Source: Neoceratodus forsteri
Taxonomy: Eukaryota > Chordata > Ceratodontiformes > Ceratodontidae
Direction of reading: 5' to 3'
DNA length: 64,000 nt
Assembly (NCBI GenBank): GCA_016271365.2
Contig: CM057459.1
Location: 486,403,501 to 486,467,500, forward strand
The notes beneath the pieces were generated by a model. That model did no database searches. It was not told where the DNA came from and saw nothing but the letters and a program-made list of their open reading frames with translations. How positions within the stretch are numbered: position 1 is the first letter of the stretch; every line of letters begins with the position of its first letter. A program made the translations under genes and the position numbers. This document shows, piece after piece, positions 22,721-34,929 of this stretch.

Positions 22721-23603
22721 TGTTTCTGCTCTTGCAGCAAGCATGCACATGTTAAGATCTGCTAACTTCTCCTTGTATGTTCTTTCCTGCTGCCACTGAT
22801 GGACATGGCCCCCTGTGTAAGCAGCATTAATGTGGAACTGATTTGGTGAATCCAGCCTTTAGATTGGTTTGGAAACCTTTGAATACCACACAGTATCAAC
22901 ACGGGTCACATACTAACCCTACTGTTCTGTGATGCAGGGGCATGTGTACAGACCTTGTCAATGTTGTTGCTGTTTTGTTATTTGAAAAACTGATAAAAAA
23001 ATTCCTGATTGTGTTGAGTTATGGTTGTAAAGCACATTGGGGCGGGTTACTGATCAGAAAACAACCCCAAAGTGAATTGCAGTTGCCTTCGGTTTGTGCA
23101 GTCAAGAATACAGGCAATGGGATTGCCTCAGTAACCCCACCTCCACATCTTACTGCTAAATAATAGTACTGTATATCATAAATGGCCTGTGATGCCATTG
23201 AGTAGAATATCAGGCCCCAAAATTTTATTCACTTAATTTCCTGCTGTAAGTATGTTTCCAAAATCAAATTTTCACAGTTGTTTTTAAATACAGTTACAAA
23301 ATAAAGTCCAAATGTTATGCTGTTACCAATGTGTGACAAAAATACTTTGAAATACTATACTATGTGGACAGAAAATATATCAAAATGAATTCATGCAGAC
23401 ATTGCAGTTGGTGGAAGGTTGACAGACAGTTAAATATTATTTTCAAAACATTTGGTACAGTATTTTCCTTACATCTGATGCCATCATCTTCAATATCTTT
23501 AATTATGTCAAAGCATTGTTTATGTTTTCAAGCAAGCATGCAAACAAGCATACAGTAGAGGCAGGTAGACACAGTCAGAAATAGACACAAATACACATGG
23601 TCA
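22721..23603. other. No feature recognised
   Basis: Moderately AT-rich, no convincing ORF. GTAAAGCACATTGGGGCGGG at 23027-23046 looks like the end of some LINE/SINE 3' tails, but I cannot place an element. Confidence 0.35.
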
Positions 23604-23890
23604 CATAAAAACATAGAAAAGTAATGAACAGAAAATAACCTGAACAGTCCATCCAGTCTGTTTCATGATTTCCCACTTGGAGACACTGTAGTCTTCATCT
23701 TCCCTCCTAGAATCACCTTGCCCTACCTCCACTTTCCATCTGATAACTCCTTTATATGTGTACCACTACCTCTTAAATCCCAATATTATCTTTGCCTCCA
23801 CAGCCTTGTCAGGAAGTTTGTTCTTTCCATCCATTAACCCTATACTTCCTGAAGTCACTTTTGAACCTTCCATCTCCATCTTGAGTGGAT
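23604..23890 (-). mobile_element. CR1 3' end, 5'-truncated
   Basis: AAAAACATAGAAAAGTAATGAACAG followed by GTCCATCCAGTCTG is the reverse complement of the CR1 tail seen elsewhere here. The adjacent minus-strand sequence reads ERTNFLTRLWRQ-like ORF2 end. Diverged. Confidence 0.6.
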
Positions 23891-25479
23891 TGTCCTTGGT
23901 GCAGGTGACGGAAATGGACAATGTGGAACTATTGTTCAGTTTCAAGATGGGGTCATTAAATTTGTTTCAGCTTCGATAAACTTGGCCGAACCACTTCAGC
24001 TCAAAATGCAGCAATTTACATGGGGCAAAACAAACTACAAATGGGTCAGAAATAAATATTTATTACTTGCAACAAGTGGTGTTGGCACATCATTATTGTC
24101 AAGTTTGTGGTGCTGCAATAGAGTCTGTAACCTAATACGACCACCTCAGTCCAACTCTATGCAACAGTAACAGTTAATATTGATTGCCAATCTCAAGGCT
24201 CACAACCCCTCCCCAATTTCCATATGTATCTACTTTACCTCCATGTCAATAACTATATTCTTTTTGGTCCCATTGATTTCCAAATTATATAATAATCCCC
24301 ACCACAAAAAAATGCATAGAAACAAATAATTTCAAATCAAAGTTAGGACATCAGGTTAAAATACACAATATTTTAACATCCATGGATGGATAGTTGTTTT
24401 CTTTTTGTTTGTTTTTTTCTTCTCTTTTCTTCTTTTTTTTAATGTTTATTGAACTCTAAACACAGTCACTGCTTCCTGGCAATGAAAGTTGTAGTCAATG
24501 GACTACATAAGGTTGGAGTCAGACTGGTTAATGGGCAGTCAGATGGTCAGTGATTCATTAATGTGCTATTCATATTGGATGTGATTGGGTGACAGGTCTT
24601 AGTTAACTGATAATGACTCTGTGAGACACATATGATCATATTTAAGCTTGTGTGTGATGACAATGTAAAAGTAATCATAGTGTCATTAATAAGAGTCCTT
24701 ACACTGGTGATGTGTGTCCAAGAAGTCCTTCTGCTCTGTTGCTAAAGTTGGGAGTGGTGGGCTGGACTGTGGTGCCTATGCTAGTGGGAGTCCAGAGAGA
24801 CTTGCCACCAAGAGTTGTAGGAGTATGAATAGTAGTAAATGTCATTTTTTGGACATGTGAATAATCAAATGGATAGTTAATTGTTATCAGTGGCAAGCTG
24901 AGTTTGAGAAAGGCTAAGAATTCAAGAGTGTTTGTATCTAGGCTTCAGCAATGTGGTGAGGCACTATCCCAAATGGTACTGAAACATCCTAATTTGAAGC
25001 AACATATCAAAGTGCATCCAAGGAAATACAAAGCCATGTTAAGAATTGCAGCCCAAATGACTTGCCTGTCTTGCCAGAATTTGATTGAATCCCTATTTCT
25101 GCTAGATTTTTGCTCTGCTAGATAAGCCTACATCATGTACTGTGGTGTCAAGCCTGAGACTACTTACAACATATCCAAAGGAGATTGCATTCAGTGCCCA
25201 AGAGCTCTCAACCATCCTTGGCTGCCTCAGGATTATCACTATCCAAGTCACCAATGTCATCTTGCTCACAGCTGGCACTTACACTATAAGAAGACAGCAG
25301 AAGAGGAAGAGGAGTATGACCAGGAGGTTGTGTTGAGGTTTATTCCAGAGACAGAGAGCCACCACCATGTGGTATTACAGTGCAGAGTGACTCCATAATG
25401 ACAATTTACTGTCTCTGGAATACTTCTTAGATAAATGAGATGATACTTTACATGTAAATTTGCCCACTTGATATTTAAC
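23891..25479. other. Unassigned AT-rich stretch upstream of the Penelope-like remnant
   Basis: It contains a T-rich run (24395-24445) and short ORFs on the plus strand (24904-25125; 25135-25398 with a Lys/Arg/Glu-rich tail). I considered Harbinger-type and Penelope N-terminal homology but see no decisive motif. The right part may be the 5' portion of the Penelope-like element. Confidence 0.3.
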
Positions 25480-26760
25480 AGAAATGTCTGGTATTGTTTG
25501 AGAAAGTTATATGCTCTTATTTAAGAACAGGTTTTATGGACAACTGATGGGTGCTGCAATGGGTGCCACAGTAGCCCCCAGTTATGCAAATTTTTTTGTG
25601 CGAAAGTGAGAGTCAGAGGTACTGTATAGCATTGCCACAAATCCATTCTTTTCCTTTCTGGATTTGTGGTATTGTTGTAGATTTTCATCATATGAAGAGG
25701 CACTGTTCCTGAATTTTATGCTTTTGTTTCCTAGCTGGAGGGAACCATTAACCATCTGAGGTTTAAGTCTCATATTGATAACAGCAGTATCACATGCTTG
25801 GACCTCAGGGTGTTTAACAGGAGAATGGCAAAGTGGGCACTGTATTATTTCAGAAGCTTAGGGACAGAAATAGTCTCCTTCTATAGTTCCACCCACTGCA
25901 CATGTCATGAACTATACCCAAGGGCTAGTTAATACGTACTCTACATAATTTCATGGACAGACAGGACTTTGAAAATGAAAAACAGTAACAGATCCTACAT
26001 TTTAAACAATGTGGTTACAGTAATCATACTGGTACTAAAGCAGTAGAGAATGTGGCTAATTTACCCAGAGACTTTACCCTTGTCCCAAGGGCCCCGCAGG
26101 CACAGGGCACCAGTCCCAAGTGCCCTTTTGTTACCACTTACTCAGTATGAGCACCAGAGATAAGGAAGATCATAGAAATGAACTGGGATATCCTCAGTGT
26201 TGAACCAAAATTGAGAGAATTAGTTAATGAGGGCTTCACAGTGGTAAACCAGATGCTATACATGACAGGGTAGTACCCAGTTATTTGAAGGTACAGTACC
26301 AAGTGTAAGAGAAACCTCTTGGTTACCACCCCCACCATCAGGAACATTTTACTGTGGCCATTGCTTGTATTACCCCTATGTAAAACAGACTAAAAAGTTT
26401 AATAGCCCCAAAGATGACAGAAAGGTTGACTACATGATTTTATTAACTGTAATACTTTCTGCGTAGTGTATTTATTGTTATGTAAGTTGTGGGGCATTTA
26501 AGTAGGTCACACGGTGCAATAACTTGAAACCCATATCAGTGAACATGTTAGGGCAATACAAAGAGGTGTCTGTACTTACCCAGTAGTTAAACACATGCGA
26601 ATCAGTGTGGCAGGCCCACATGATATACAGTTTGTGGGAACTAAGAAGGTGGTGATAGGCCCCAGAGGGGGGAACTGGGAATAAAATATTGGCCATGGGC
26701 AGAGCTTCTCCCAAGCAAATTGGTAAATCATCAATCATGTTTTTTGAAGGTCAGTCATGA
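25480..26760 (+). mobile_element. Penelope-like retroelement remnant (RT end and GIY-YIG-type domain)
   Basis: Translated across frames, 25530-25612 reads FYGQLMGAAMGATVAPSYAN followed by FFVRKWE, the PLE RT signature around the G-A/T-x-M-G-A-P motif. Next is LRFKSHIDNSSITCLDLRVF (about 25760-25815). At 26150-26250 come remnants of ISSVLNQN...LMRASQW. A Cys-rich entry to the GIY-YIG module, CGHCLYYPYVKQTKKFNSP, lies at 26353-26410, then CYVSCGAF and VTRCNNLKPISVNML at 26475-26550. Many stops are present; the catalytic RT box and the 5' half were not identified. The element is long dead. Confidence 0.7.
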
Positions 26761-26965
26761 CAGATCATTGTTAATCATCAAATATTACCATATGATCATC
26801 AAGAGAGATTGTGATTTAAGATCATTGTCTAGATCATGATTTAATCATCAAGCATGTAACTTTCAAATCACTAATTGATGATTATTGATTATTTTTGTAA
26901 GCTTAAATAAGCATGATTGATTTTGATGATCTGTGGATGATTGTTGATGATCATTAATGACTGTA
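26715..26965. repeat. GATCAT/AATCATCA-rich block 1
   Basis: The left half is dense in TTAATCATCA and GATCAT, the right half in TGATGATT and GATGATC, so the block is partly self-complementary. The phrase ATGTTTTTTGAAG...GATCATTGTTAATCAT also occurs in block 2 (27690-27760). It starts inside or directly after the Penelope-like tail. Confidence 0.55.
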
Positions 26966-27535
26966 TTAGTTCTGTATTGTAAGACTGTAAGCCACATGAG
27001 TAATACTTATCGACATTGTTGTTACTAATATGAAAATATGGATGTCAAATATCAGCAAAAGCAAATGAATTATAATGTAAATCATGTGAAGTCAAGATTT
27101 AATCCCTTTAGGAAGAAGAAATGCAATGTTCAATGTAGTATACACATTTACATTACTAATTTACATATTTCAATGGCACAGTTTATCAACCAAAACAATG
27201 GTTATTTCTTTGTTTGAAACAATGTTTCCTTCAAAGTAGTATTTTGCAAACTTTTACGAAAGGTTTTAAACAGAAACCAGGTACTTGCAGAAACTCACCA
27301 TAACCATAAAAGGAATCATTTAAAGGAGATATATAAACTGATTTGAGCCCTTATGACATTGGTATGAAATGAGGTATCAGAATAAGTATAATTAAAAGCT
27401 TTGTGTTTATACAGAACATGTGTCATAGCTGATGATACCAGTAAAGTAGTCTAAACAGAAAACACAATAAATTTCAAAAGTATAGAAAAAGATGTATATA
27501 TTTTTTTTTTATTATTACAGCACTCTTGGCCATGG
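26966..27535. other. AT-rich, no gene seen
   Basis: Short ORFs only. A poly-T run at about 27500-27510. Confidence 0.4.
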
Positions 27536-27800
27536 GAAATCATGAGAACTCTTGATGATATGTGCTCATCATTAATCACAATCACCATTTCCATAACATA
27601 GAAACATAGAAAATGTCAGCAGAAGGGGACCTGTGGTCCATCAAGTCTGCCCAAGCACGGTGGGTTTTGATTGGCGATGATCTATCATTCATGTTTAATC
27701 ATTGTTAATCATGATCACAATTCTGTTTTTTGAAGCTTGATCATGATCTTTGCACATAATTTATAATGATTATTAATAATACATCATTATAAAATCCTAA
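27536..27800. repeat. GATCAT-rich block 2, split by a CR1 tail
   Basis: AAATCATGAGAACTCTTGATGATATG...ATCATTAATCACAATCACC precedes, and CGATGATCTATCATTCATG...TTGTTAATCATGATCAC follows, a CR1 3' tail at 27596-27680. Shares wording with block 1, so both probably belong to one repeat family. Confidence 0.5.
27596..27680 (-). mobile_element. CR1 3' terminal fragment
   Basis: ATAGAAACATAGAAAATGTC followed by AGCAGAAGGGGACC and GTCCATCAAGTCTGCCC is the CR1 3' tail in reverse. Very short copy inserted in the GATCAT-rich repeat. Confidence 0.7.
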
Positions 27801-29654
27801 TCTTTTCTTCTGGGTTGGATCTACAATTTAGGCACCCCTGAGGGGATGGGATTCAATGACACTATCAATCTGGCAGCACTTTTATAGAGAAAAGTGCTGC
27901 AGTCTTGCCTGTGTTCAGAACTTAAATATTATTGTGCAGTTGGGATAGCCGTCTGCAGCTTGGACTTGGGTATTACTTTTACCAGCCAATTCCATTTTCA
28001 TTGATGACGGGTAACCACGTGCTGAGTGCTGTCATTTCCATTGTCTAGATAAGCAATTTTTCATTTTATTTTAGGATATGTCTATACAAATAGGAAGGGT
28101 TTCCCTATGTGATTTCCCTTTGGGATCCCTGGAAGGCTGACACAGACAAATCCCAGGCTCTCCAAAGAAAGCTAGTATGATACACAACATCCACACCACA
28201 GTCTGAGGATGCTGTAGCAGTAATTTTTCTTTGGACTTTTTAGTCAAACAGGTTGGTTTTTGGCAATATGTTGGTTCAATTTAGTACTACAGGAGACAAG
28301 ATTTGTAATTTTTTCATTTTGGGTGGAATTTTTATGAACATCAATCGCCATTTGGTTTTACAAAAGAATACCACTAATAAGAGGAGCTATTAATAGGGTT
28401 ATGGATTTTGAATCATGTTTTCACAATTCAGGTTCATGTTACACCAAGTACCTACAGTAGCAATGACCTTAGAAGAATAATTTTTCTTTTCAACATTCTG
28501 TTTACAGCCATTTATTTTTTTGTAGTGAATATACAAGTTTTCTCCCTTTTTTTTCCTGTGTTGAAAAACAAGTCAGTTTATGTGTACATACACAGGTACA
28601 ATACAACTGGCAAGCTATAGGGTTGGTCTTCTGTTACTTTTTTTTCCGCTGTTGTTAATAGGGAGCTCTTCTTGAAATGGTGCTCACTCTCAATTGTGTT
28701 TTCTTTTTTTTTGAGATTGGACTATCAAAATAATTAGTCCATTACTGACCGCAATCTTGAGCATGGTTACCTTCTGATATCTGGGGTTTGTGCTGTTATA
28801 ATGAATTAATTCATTTGTTCTGATTTGTTTGTCCTCAGACAGTTCCATATATGCAAATTATATGTGGGGCATAGGTGCAAATGAATGTAATAATATGTGT
28901 GCACACATTGCACTATATACTCATCTGAAAATATACATGTTTGCTTAGGAACTGTGATGATTTAACACTGGTGCAACTGATGTATAATTTATTCAAGTAT
29001 GGTGACTAATCACCATTGTGATCATGTTTTATTAATATTTGTTTTAAAACTCAAGTTATTTCTTTGTTAACCACTATATAAACCATAGGTATTTCATGTG
29101 TAATTAACACTCATGAAGCTTGGAAGTGACCAAGTGAAACATTAGTGCTTTGCTAAAAAATTGTGACTGTGTTGTCATTGCTAGTGCAATTCATTTGCCA
29201 GCAGCATGGTGATTGCTAACTTTCTGCTTTTTTACCAATAGCACCATGGAAAAATAAGTAGTAAGTCTATCAATTATTTTCCATAAGATGTGTGTTCCTT
29301 GCTGTTGGTGCTTTGATTCTTTTCTGTACCAGAACAGTTCCATCATCTCTCCAGTAAGCTGTGTGATGGTATGCTGTCACCGCAGCAACAGCGTTACAGT
29401 GATCTCATTGATTCATACAAGCTCGACAAATCACTGTAAAGTCTGCTCGGGGCCCCGACACTGCTTTCCCCCAGTCTTGCACCCCCTCTCTGAATCAGCT
29501 CTGACTTGGAGTTGTTTATAATAAATTATGGGGGGTGCAGGAGGCATAGCATCCCCTCCCAAAAAACACACATTTGTGTTCTGACTGCACAATGCTGACT
29601 GCAATTGCAGTCAACATAGTGCCATGGATGTAATGTTGGATTGGAATGTTTTTG
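27801..29654. other. No feature recognised
   Basis: AT-rich sequence without recognisable coding or repeat structure. The plus ORF at 28408-28620 is hydrophobic low-complexity and not convincing. Confidence 0.35.
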
Positions 29655-30215
29655 TCACTGAGGTGTCTTAGATACCTGTGTGACTAGTATGGAACCTGGA
29701 TAGGTAGGTGGCAGTTGAAGTGTGGGCAGGTAAGGACTCAGGCAATGTAGTTTGTTTTGTTGCAGCAAATTCAAGAGCAGTGCTGGTGGAGTGCACACTG
29801 GGCCTGGCTTTGACTGGTGGTTGCTGGATTGCTTGTGAAGCAACACCAGTAGCTGGGGAATTATAAATTGGCTGTGCCACTGCCATGGTATCTAGGCTAC
29901 CTTAATGAATGATCATATCCAACCTGTTCCCATCCCAAACAGTCTCTTCATTTGTTGGTCTGTCTGACCTAAGTGGGGCTTCATAATTGACATGTCTGTC
30001 AGGTAGATGTCATGTTCACATATTAAATGATCATTCAGAATATTGGTACCAAATGCTTTGGTAGACTTACCCCATCTTATCTTTATACCTCAATGATTGC
30101 AGTATGCTTTCAGTTGGTGGGTGGTGTGATCTTTAACATCCTCACACACTGCAGAAGACTTTTTTAAGCTACAGTGGACTGGTAGAGGTACTTAGGGAGA
30201 AATTGGGTGGCAACT
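29655..30215 (-). other. Decayed coding-like segment with a possible SAP-type motif
   Basis: The minus strand near 30040-30160 reads VKDHTTHQLKAYCNH, a stop, then GIKIRWGKSTKAF, reminiscent of the SAP helix-turn-helix pattern (TVxxLKxxxxxxGL). Downstream frames have Pro/Ser/Thr-rich text (29655-29886). Its origin could be a transposon ORF. I do not recognise a family, and stops are present. Confidence 0.25.
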
Positions 30216-31097
30216 GCAAGATGAACTTTTTTTCTGCTACTGGGAGATGATGTGGCCAGGGCTGGGTGGGCAAGGCAACAACAAGTAGTATTTTACAGAA
30301 CTATGGTGCTGAACAAGCTATCATGGGGGCTAGAGGTTGGGTTTGTCTTTAGAATTTCCTGTCTGAGAAACTTGCTTTCTTGATTTCCTATTTTTTCTTT
30401 TCTTTTTTTTTGCCATCTCCTTACATGATGGCATCCTTCCATGATGGTATCCCCTCCTCAGAATTACAGATTTCACCACTGTATGGTGGTATAACTAACA
30501 TCAGACTTTCAAGTTCCTCTTGTTCATCTTTGTGTTATGCATGTTCTTCCTCATGACCCTCTCCTCCTTCTTGCATGGATTATTTGATTTCCTTTGTCCT
30601 TTTACCTCTTATTGAGCTTTTCCTTCCTCTATCACCTCAGTCTCATGCCTCTGCTCTGAAAGGTCCACCTCCACATCCTCTTCTTTGCATTCTCCACTAC
30701 AACCCACTTTGGTGACAGCACCCCTACACCCACTTTCCTAACACTATGAATGAGAAGTAGCTCTGGGCTGTGTAGTGTTGCTAATGATGCATGACTTTGC
30801 AGGCTAGGTGCATCATACGGTGTTCAGTTTTAACTGGCAACTCTCAATGATGCTGATGCACAAGTGGCTGTGGCAGATATTGTCATGTTGTTCACATGCG
30901 ATGGACAATGAAAGAGGTGGTGATAGATTGAAAATATTACTACAGCAAGAAACTGAATGAATTTACCAGTTGAATCCAGTGCATCCAATTGGTTTGAATA
31001 TGGAAATTGATTATAGATCTTTTTTGTGAACAGATCACTGTTATTGATTGTGTTGCTAACTTTCCTCTGAATTTGCATGTATATATAGACTAATACA
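30216..31097. other. No feature recognised
   Basis: No motif found. The minus ORF at 30830-31219 runs into the palindrome and looks accidental. Confidence 0.35.
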
Positions 31098-31237
31098 TGG
31101 GGTGGTGTGTTTAATGAGAAGTTTACACACACGAGGTGTTGGATGCTACATAAACCCAGAGAGTGAAGCTCGTGGGGTTTATTTAAGCATCCAACACCAA
31201 GGGTGTGTGTAAAATTCAAGTTGTATGCACCACTCCA
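31098..31237. mobile_element. Palindromic (foldback) MITE, copy 1
   Basis: The ends TGGGGTGGTG and CACCACTCCA pair. Inner arms include TTTACACACAC / GTGTGTGTAAA, GGTGTTGGATGCT / AGCATCCAACACC and ATAAACCC / GGGTTTAT around a ~15-base loop. Its arm wording (GGTGTTGG-ATGCT...AAACCC) aligns with copy 2 (GGGTGTGGGTGATGCTGGG...TTTACCC). Confidence 0.7.
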
Positions 31238-31257
31238 TTTTTTATTTTATATAATTG

Positions 31258-31592
31258 CTGGGGAGCATTTTTTTGCCACAGCAGTTACATGAAATAGAAC
31301 ACATTGCTGTGCAGCAGTGGTCAGCTTCAAGGTTCAAGCAGTTGTTGAAACATTTAATTTTTTTTTGTAAAGGGGTTAATTTGAAAAGTGTACTTAAAAG
31401 AGCTAAGTTCATTTGTTTTAAGTCTACTTATGGCGGAGTCCAAGCAGTGGTGAAGTGTCCGGTGCAACGAAGGGAAGACGACGACTGGTGCATGTGTGAA
31501 GCGAGGGAAACCTGGTTCATGTTCACTGTTATAGCCAGCTGGTTAGAAGGGCAAATTATAACTGGGCTTCCCTATGGGAAAAATGCTCCTCA
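31258..31592. mobile_element. Possible MITE with short inverted ends
   Basis: GGGGAGCATTTTT near 31260 pairs with AAAAATGCTCCTC near 31580-31592. Between them is a 115-codon plus ORF (31255-31602) with no recognisable domain. No target duplication could be identified, so this is tentative. Confidence 0.3.
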
Positions 31593-31599
31593 CTTATTA

Positions 31600-32457
31600 T
31601 AACTGTATTATGGTTAATATCACACTTAGTAGTTAGTAATGTTTAGTGCCACTGTCATGCTGGTGTGCAATGTTTGATGTGGAAAATGTTTTGCATATTA
31701 TGCTTTTATCTTTATTACATGCTTCTGCTATAGCAGGACCTAATTTAAAAAACAGTGATTTACAAGAATTGTTTTTGGTCAGCTTACTCCCCAATTTTTG
31801 AATTGATATCAATGAATTTATATGTAATTAAAATCAGAAGTGTGCAGCTGCTATAAATGTTAGAGTCCTGCATACCAGTGGCATAAATTGTCACCTCCAT
31901 TACAGTATGCATTTTAATGGGTGTAAATAAACTTGGCACTTTTTTAAACAAGGTTTGGTTTGTTGGTCCTGCAATTGCAATACTTGGTAGAATTGTTTGA
32001 CTAACTTGCAACCTATGTTCTGGATTGGCAGTGATTAATTAATAAGCAAATGTAATGGGGTGTGCTGTTAATGGAAAATTTGCAGTCTTGCAGATTCAGT
32101 GTATCATTTCTTGAAATTATATTTTGATGTGCCATTGTATTAATAGTTTATATGTAGGATTGAATGTGTAGAAGTCCTTTTATAATATTTGTGCATGGTT
32201 TGTGGGTTTCCGTTTCTATTTATTGGCACTCAGTTTCCACATGGAACTTTATGAATATTCATATAATTGTGTATTTAATTGAAGTGAGGTGGACTCAACA
32301 CTGCCCCTGATGAGGCCTTTCTTGGTGCTATGTAGGGCTCTTGAGCATCTGTGTGGCAATAATAAAATAATTAGACATGTCAGTCTGAGTCTGTGGTGAT
32401 ATGTTCACCTTGTTTTGCAAATGTTTTTGACAATGGGAGGGCTTGTCTTTACATTTA
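31600..32457. other. AT-rich, no feature recognised
   Basis: No ORF or repeat supported. Confidence 0.4.
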
Positions 32458-32640
32458 CATAGAAACATAGAAAGTGACAGCAGAAAAAGACCACTGGTCC
32501 ATCCAGTCTGCCCTGTTTTACCCTACCGTACCTTGGATTTAATGTTTGATTGGGGTTATTGCCCTCACCTCCCACCTTACCTGCTGCCCTACTGCTTTTC
32601 CCCTGTGGATGGATCTGGATGCATCACTTCTACACCAGGT
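32458..32640 (-). mobile_element. CR1 3' end, 5'-truncated
   Basis: ACATAGAAACATAGAAAGTG followed by ACAGCAGAAAAAGACC and GGTCCATCCAGTCTGCCCTG is the clearest example in the window of the CR1 tail (minus orientation). Confidence 0.8.
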
Positions 32641-34510
32641 AAGGAAACAGGAAATTAAAGTACTTAAATGAGGATGAGGGAGAACCAGTGTCCTTCTCAA
32701 TTGCATGAGGGATCCAGTACCAGGTACACTGAATGACCAGCTGGAAAGCTGCTTGTAGTGGGAGTGTATATACAGTATATGGTGACTAATGAACCATGGT
32801 CACGGTGAGGGTACTGTAACACATGCCCCACCATAGTTATCACAGCCCTGTGATTTCTAGCCTCCATCCCATCATGACCAGATCCTTCTCCACCAATGTC
32901 TGCAGAACTTGTACTTGGAGGAACTGTCATGGGGAAACCTGTTTCAATGCAAATCTTTTCCAGTGCATCCCTTTCTCCTCCTTTTCTTTTTTTTATATTT
33001 TACACACACATCAGCAACAGCAACACACAAATGACATATAATATCATGATGTAGCTTCTGGATGATAGTTGTGATGGCTTACAATAGCTGTTAATGATTC
33101 TTACGTGCCCAGGTGGCACACAGTACTGTATGTACTAATATGCCACAGTGTCACACAACTCACAAGGTGACAGGAAAGAGCAACATCACCAGGCCACACC
33201 CTGATCCCTCTGACAAGCCCTCATGCTACCTCACTGACAGACTCTGAGAAACCTAAAGTCTCACACAACAGACTACAGTTTTTCACTTTTCACTCACTGC
33301 CTAGCTGGAAGGCTGACACATACAGTCATAAAACAATCAAAAAAAGTATGGATTTCTGTGCCCTGCACCACCAGCAGTCAGTAAAAAATAAATTATTAAA
33401 ATAAATGTTGTCAAATAAATCCTTTATGATCCCTCCTGCACCCTTCCCAGAATACTAAATTAACTTTCTGCCCTGCCACAGAGGCTACAGCTGAAGGCCT
33501 ACAGCAAGCACATTGTACTCTCTTGTCTGAAGCAGACACAATTTCACTTAACAGTTTTTCCTGAAACTAGAGATAAATGTTGTTAATTATCTAACTAATA
33601 TGATAATGCATGAGTTTCAGAGAATTCCTGATGATTTCTGGTCACTAATCACTATTTTTTAAAACAAATTAACTACTTTCAGGAGCCAGGTCTTTCTTCT
33701 CTGAGATGGAGCTAGAAATGGCACTGAGACCTGTGCAGCATGAGGAGTTGTCAATCTTCAGTACTGCCGGTTGGCTGCTGCTGGCCATGTGGCTTGTAAA
33801 GAACTTGGACATGTTCAGTGTGTGCTCACTGTAAATACTGCTGCATAGTGATAGCGAAGTGCCAAAGTGTTGAAGGGAAGCTATGTCCTTTACATACCAC
33901 TTCACCAGTTTCAAAAGTGACAGATTTCTGAACTTCCAACGAATGCCATTCAGAACCAACACACCCATACCAGTGGTTGAGACACGGTTTCTTAGGTTGA
34001 ACAATCTTATCTTGTCCACTCTGCTGAACCCTTTCATGAACTTGAATCACTCTGTCATGCCCCCTCTCTCTTCTTTCCTCTTCTAAATACATGCTAAGAC
34101 TTATTACTCTCATCATATTCCTTGTCCTGCTGGCCATGGATCACCTTAAGCAAGGCCCCAATTTTTCTGTGGCATTTTTGGACCAAGTTCTGTGGCAGGA
34201 CTGCCATTTACAGCAGAACTTCTGCAGCCATCATTTGTAATTTCTGCTGAGGTTCTGAGGCACCAATGGACTGCCACATTACAGTGTCAGTTTTTCACCC
34301 TGGGACCATATCCATGGCAAAGGCTATGGCAAGTGAGGTGGGGGAACACACAATAGTACTAGTTCAAAAAATAAACCCATAAACTTTTAGAAATACTAAT
34401 TTTTATAAAAAAGCTAAAAAAAAATAATCTATCACCTAACGTCCTAGCCTATTGGATGAATGAAGTACTCAGAGGGGACCTTGTGTGATAAATGATTTAT
34501 CTATACTCAT
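32641..34510. other. No family recognised; contains an anonymous minus-strand coding-like stretch
   Basis: The minus strand is open at 34137-33826 and, in another frame, 34037-33669 (KGFSRVDKIRLFNLRNRV...). The two overlap, and neither shows a motif I recognise. It could be an old transposon ORF or chance. Confidence 0.3.
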
Positions 34511-34925
34511 GGGCCCAGATATTCAAACTGCGCCAGGCTGTGGCACAAGCTTGGGTGCAGCTCAACTTAGCTGTGCAGGGGTGTGGACTGGGTGATATTC
34601 AACGGAGCTGCGCCATGACTCAGCAGTGTTGAATATCACACCCTGGCCACCCGCAGTGTGCATGGTGCAGTGGAACTGTGCCAGTGCAAGTGGCCAGAGT
34701 GGAGCATGGGGATGTGCTAGCGCAAGTTCCATTGCGCCATGCACAGCAACCATGATATTCAAAAGTTGACATGCAAATGGGCCATAATGTATGCAAGGTG
34801 CACATGGGGCCATTTGCATGTCATATACTTATTTGCATGCAGGTGCACCGATCCCGATGACTTGCACCTGGCGCCCTACTAGGCAGCAGCCGTCAGGGAC
34901 CGATGACCCCTGCAGCCGGCAATGT
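34511..34925. mobile_element. PIF/Harbinger-like MITE, left end only
   Basis: It begins GGGCCCAGATATTCAAACTG, near-identical to the terminus of the element at 53938 (GGGCCAGATATTCAAAACTT), and shares internal phrases such as ATAATGTATGCAAGG. GATATTCAA recurs inside. No matching right end is seen; it runs into the minisatellite. Confidence 0.55.
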
Positions 34926-34929
34926 GCTC

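Noticed and set aside
25135..25398. Possible Harbinger transposase N-terminus (Arg/Lys-rich)
   Set aside because: Only a vague basic stretch; no catalytic or characteristic motif could be aligned.
33669..34137. Overlapping minus-strand ORFs as a host exon
   Set aside because: Two frames compete, no splice-bounded or conserved motif recognised, and the surroundings are repeat DNA.
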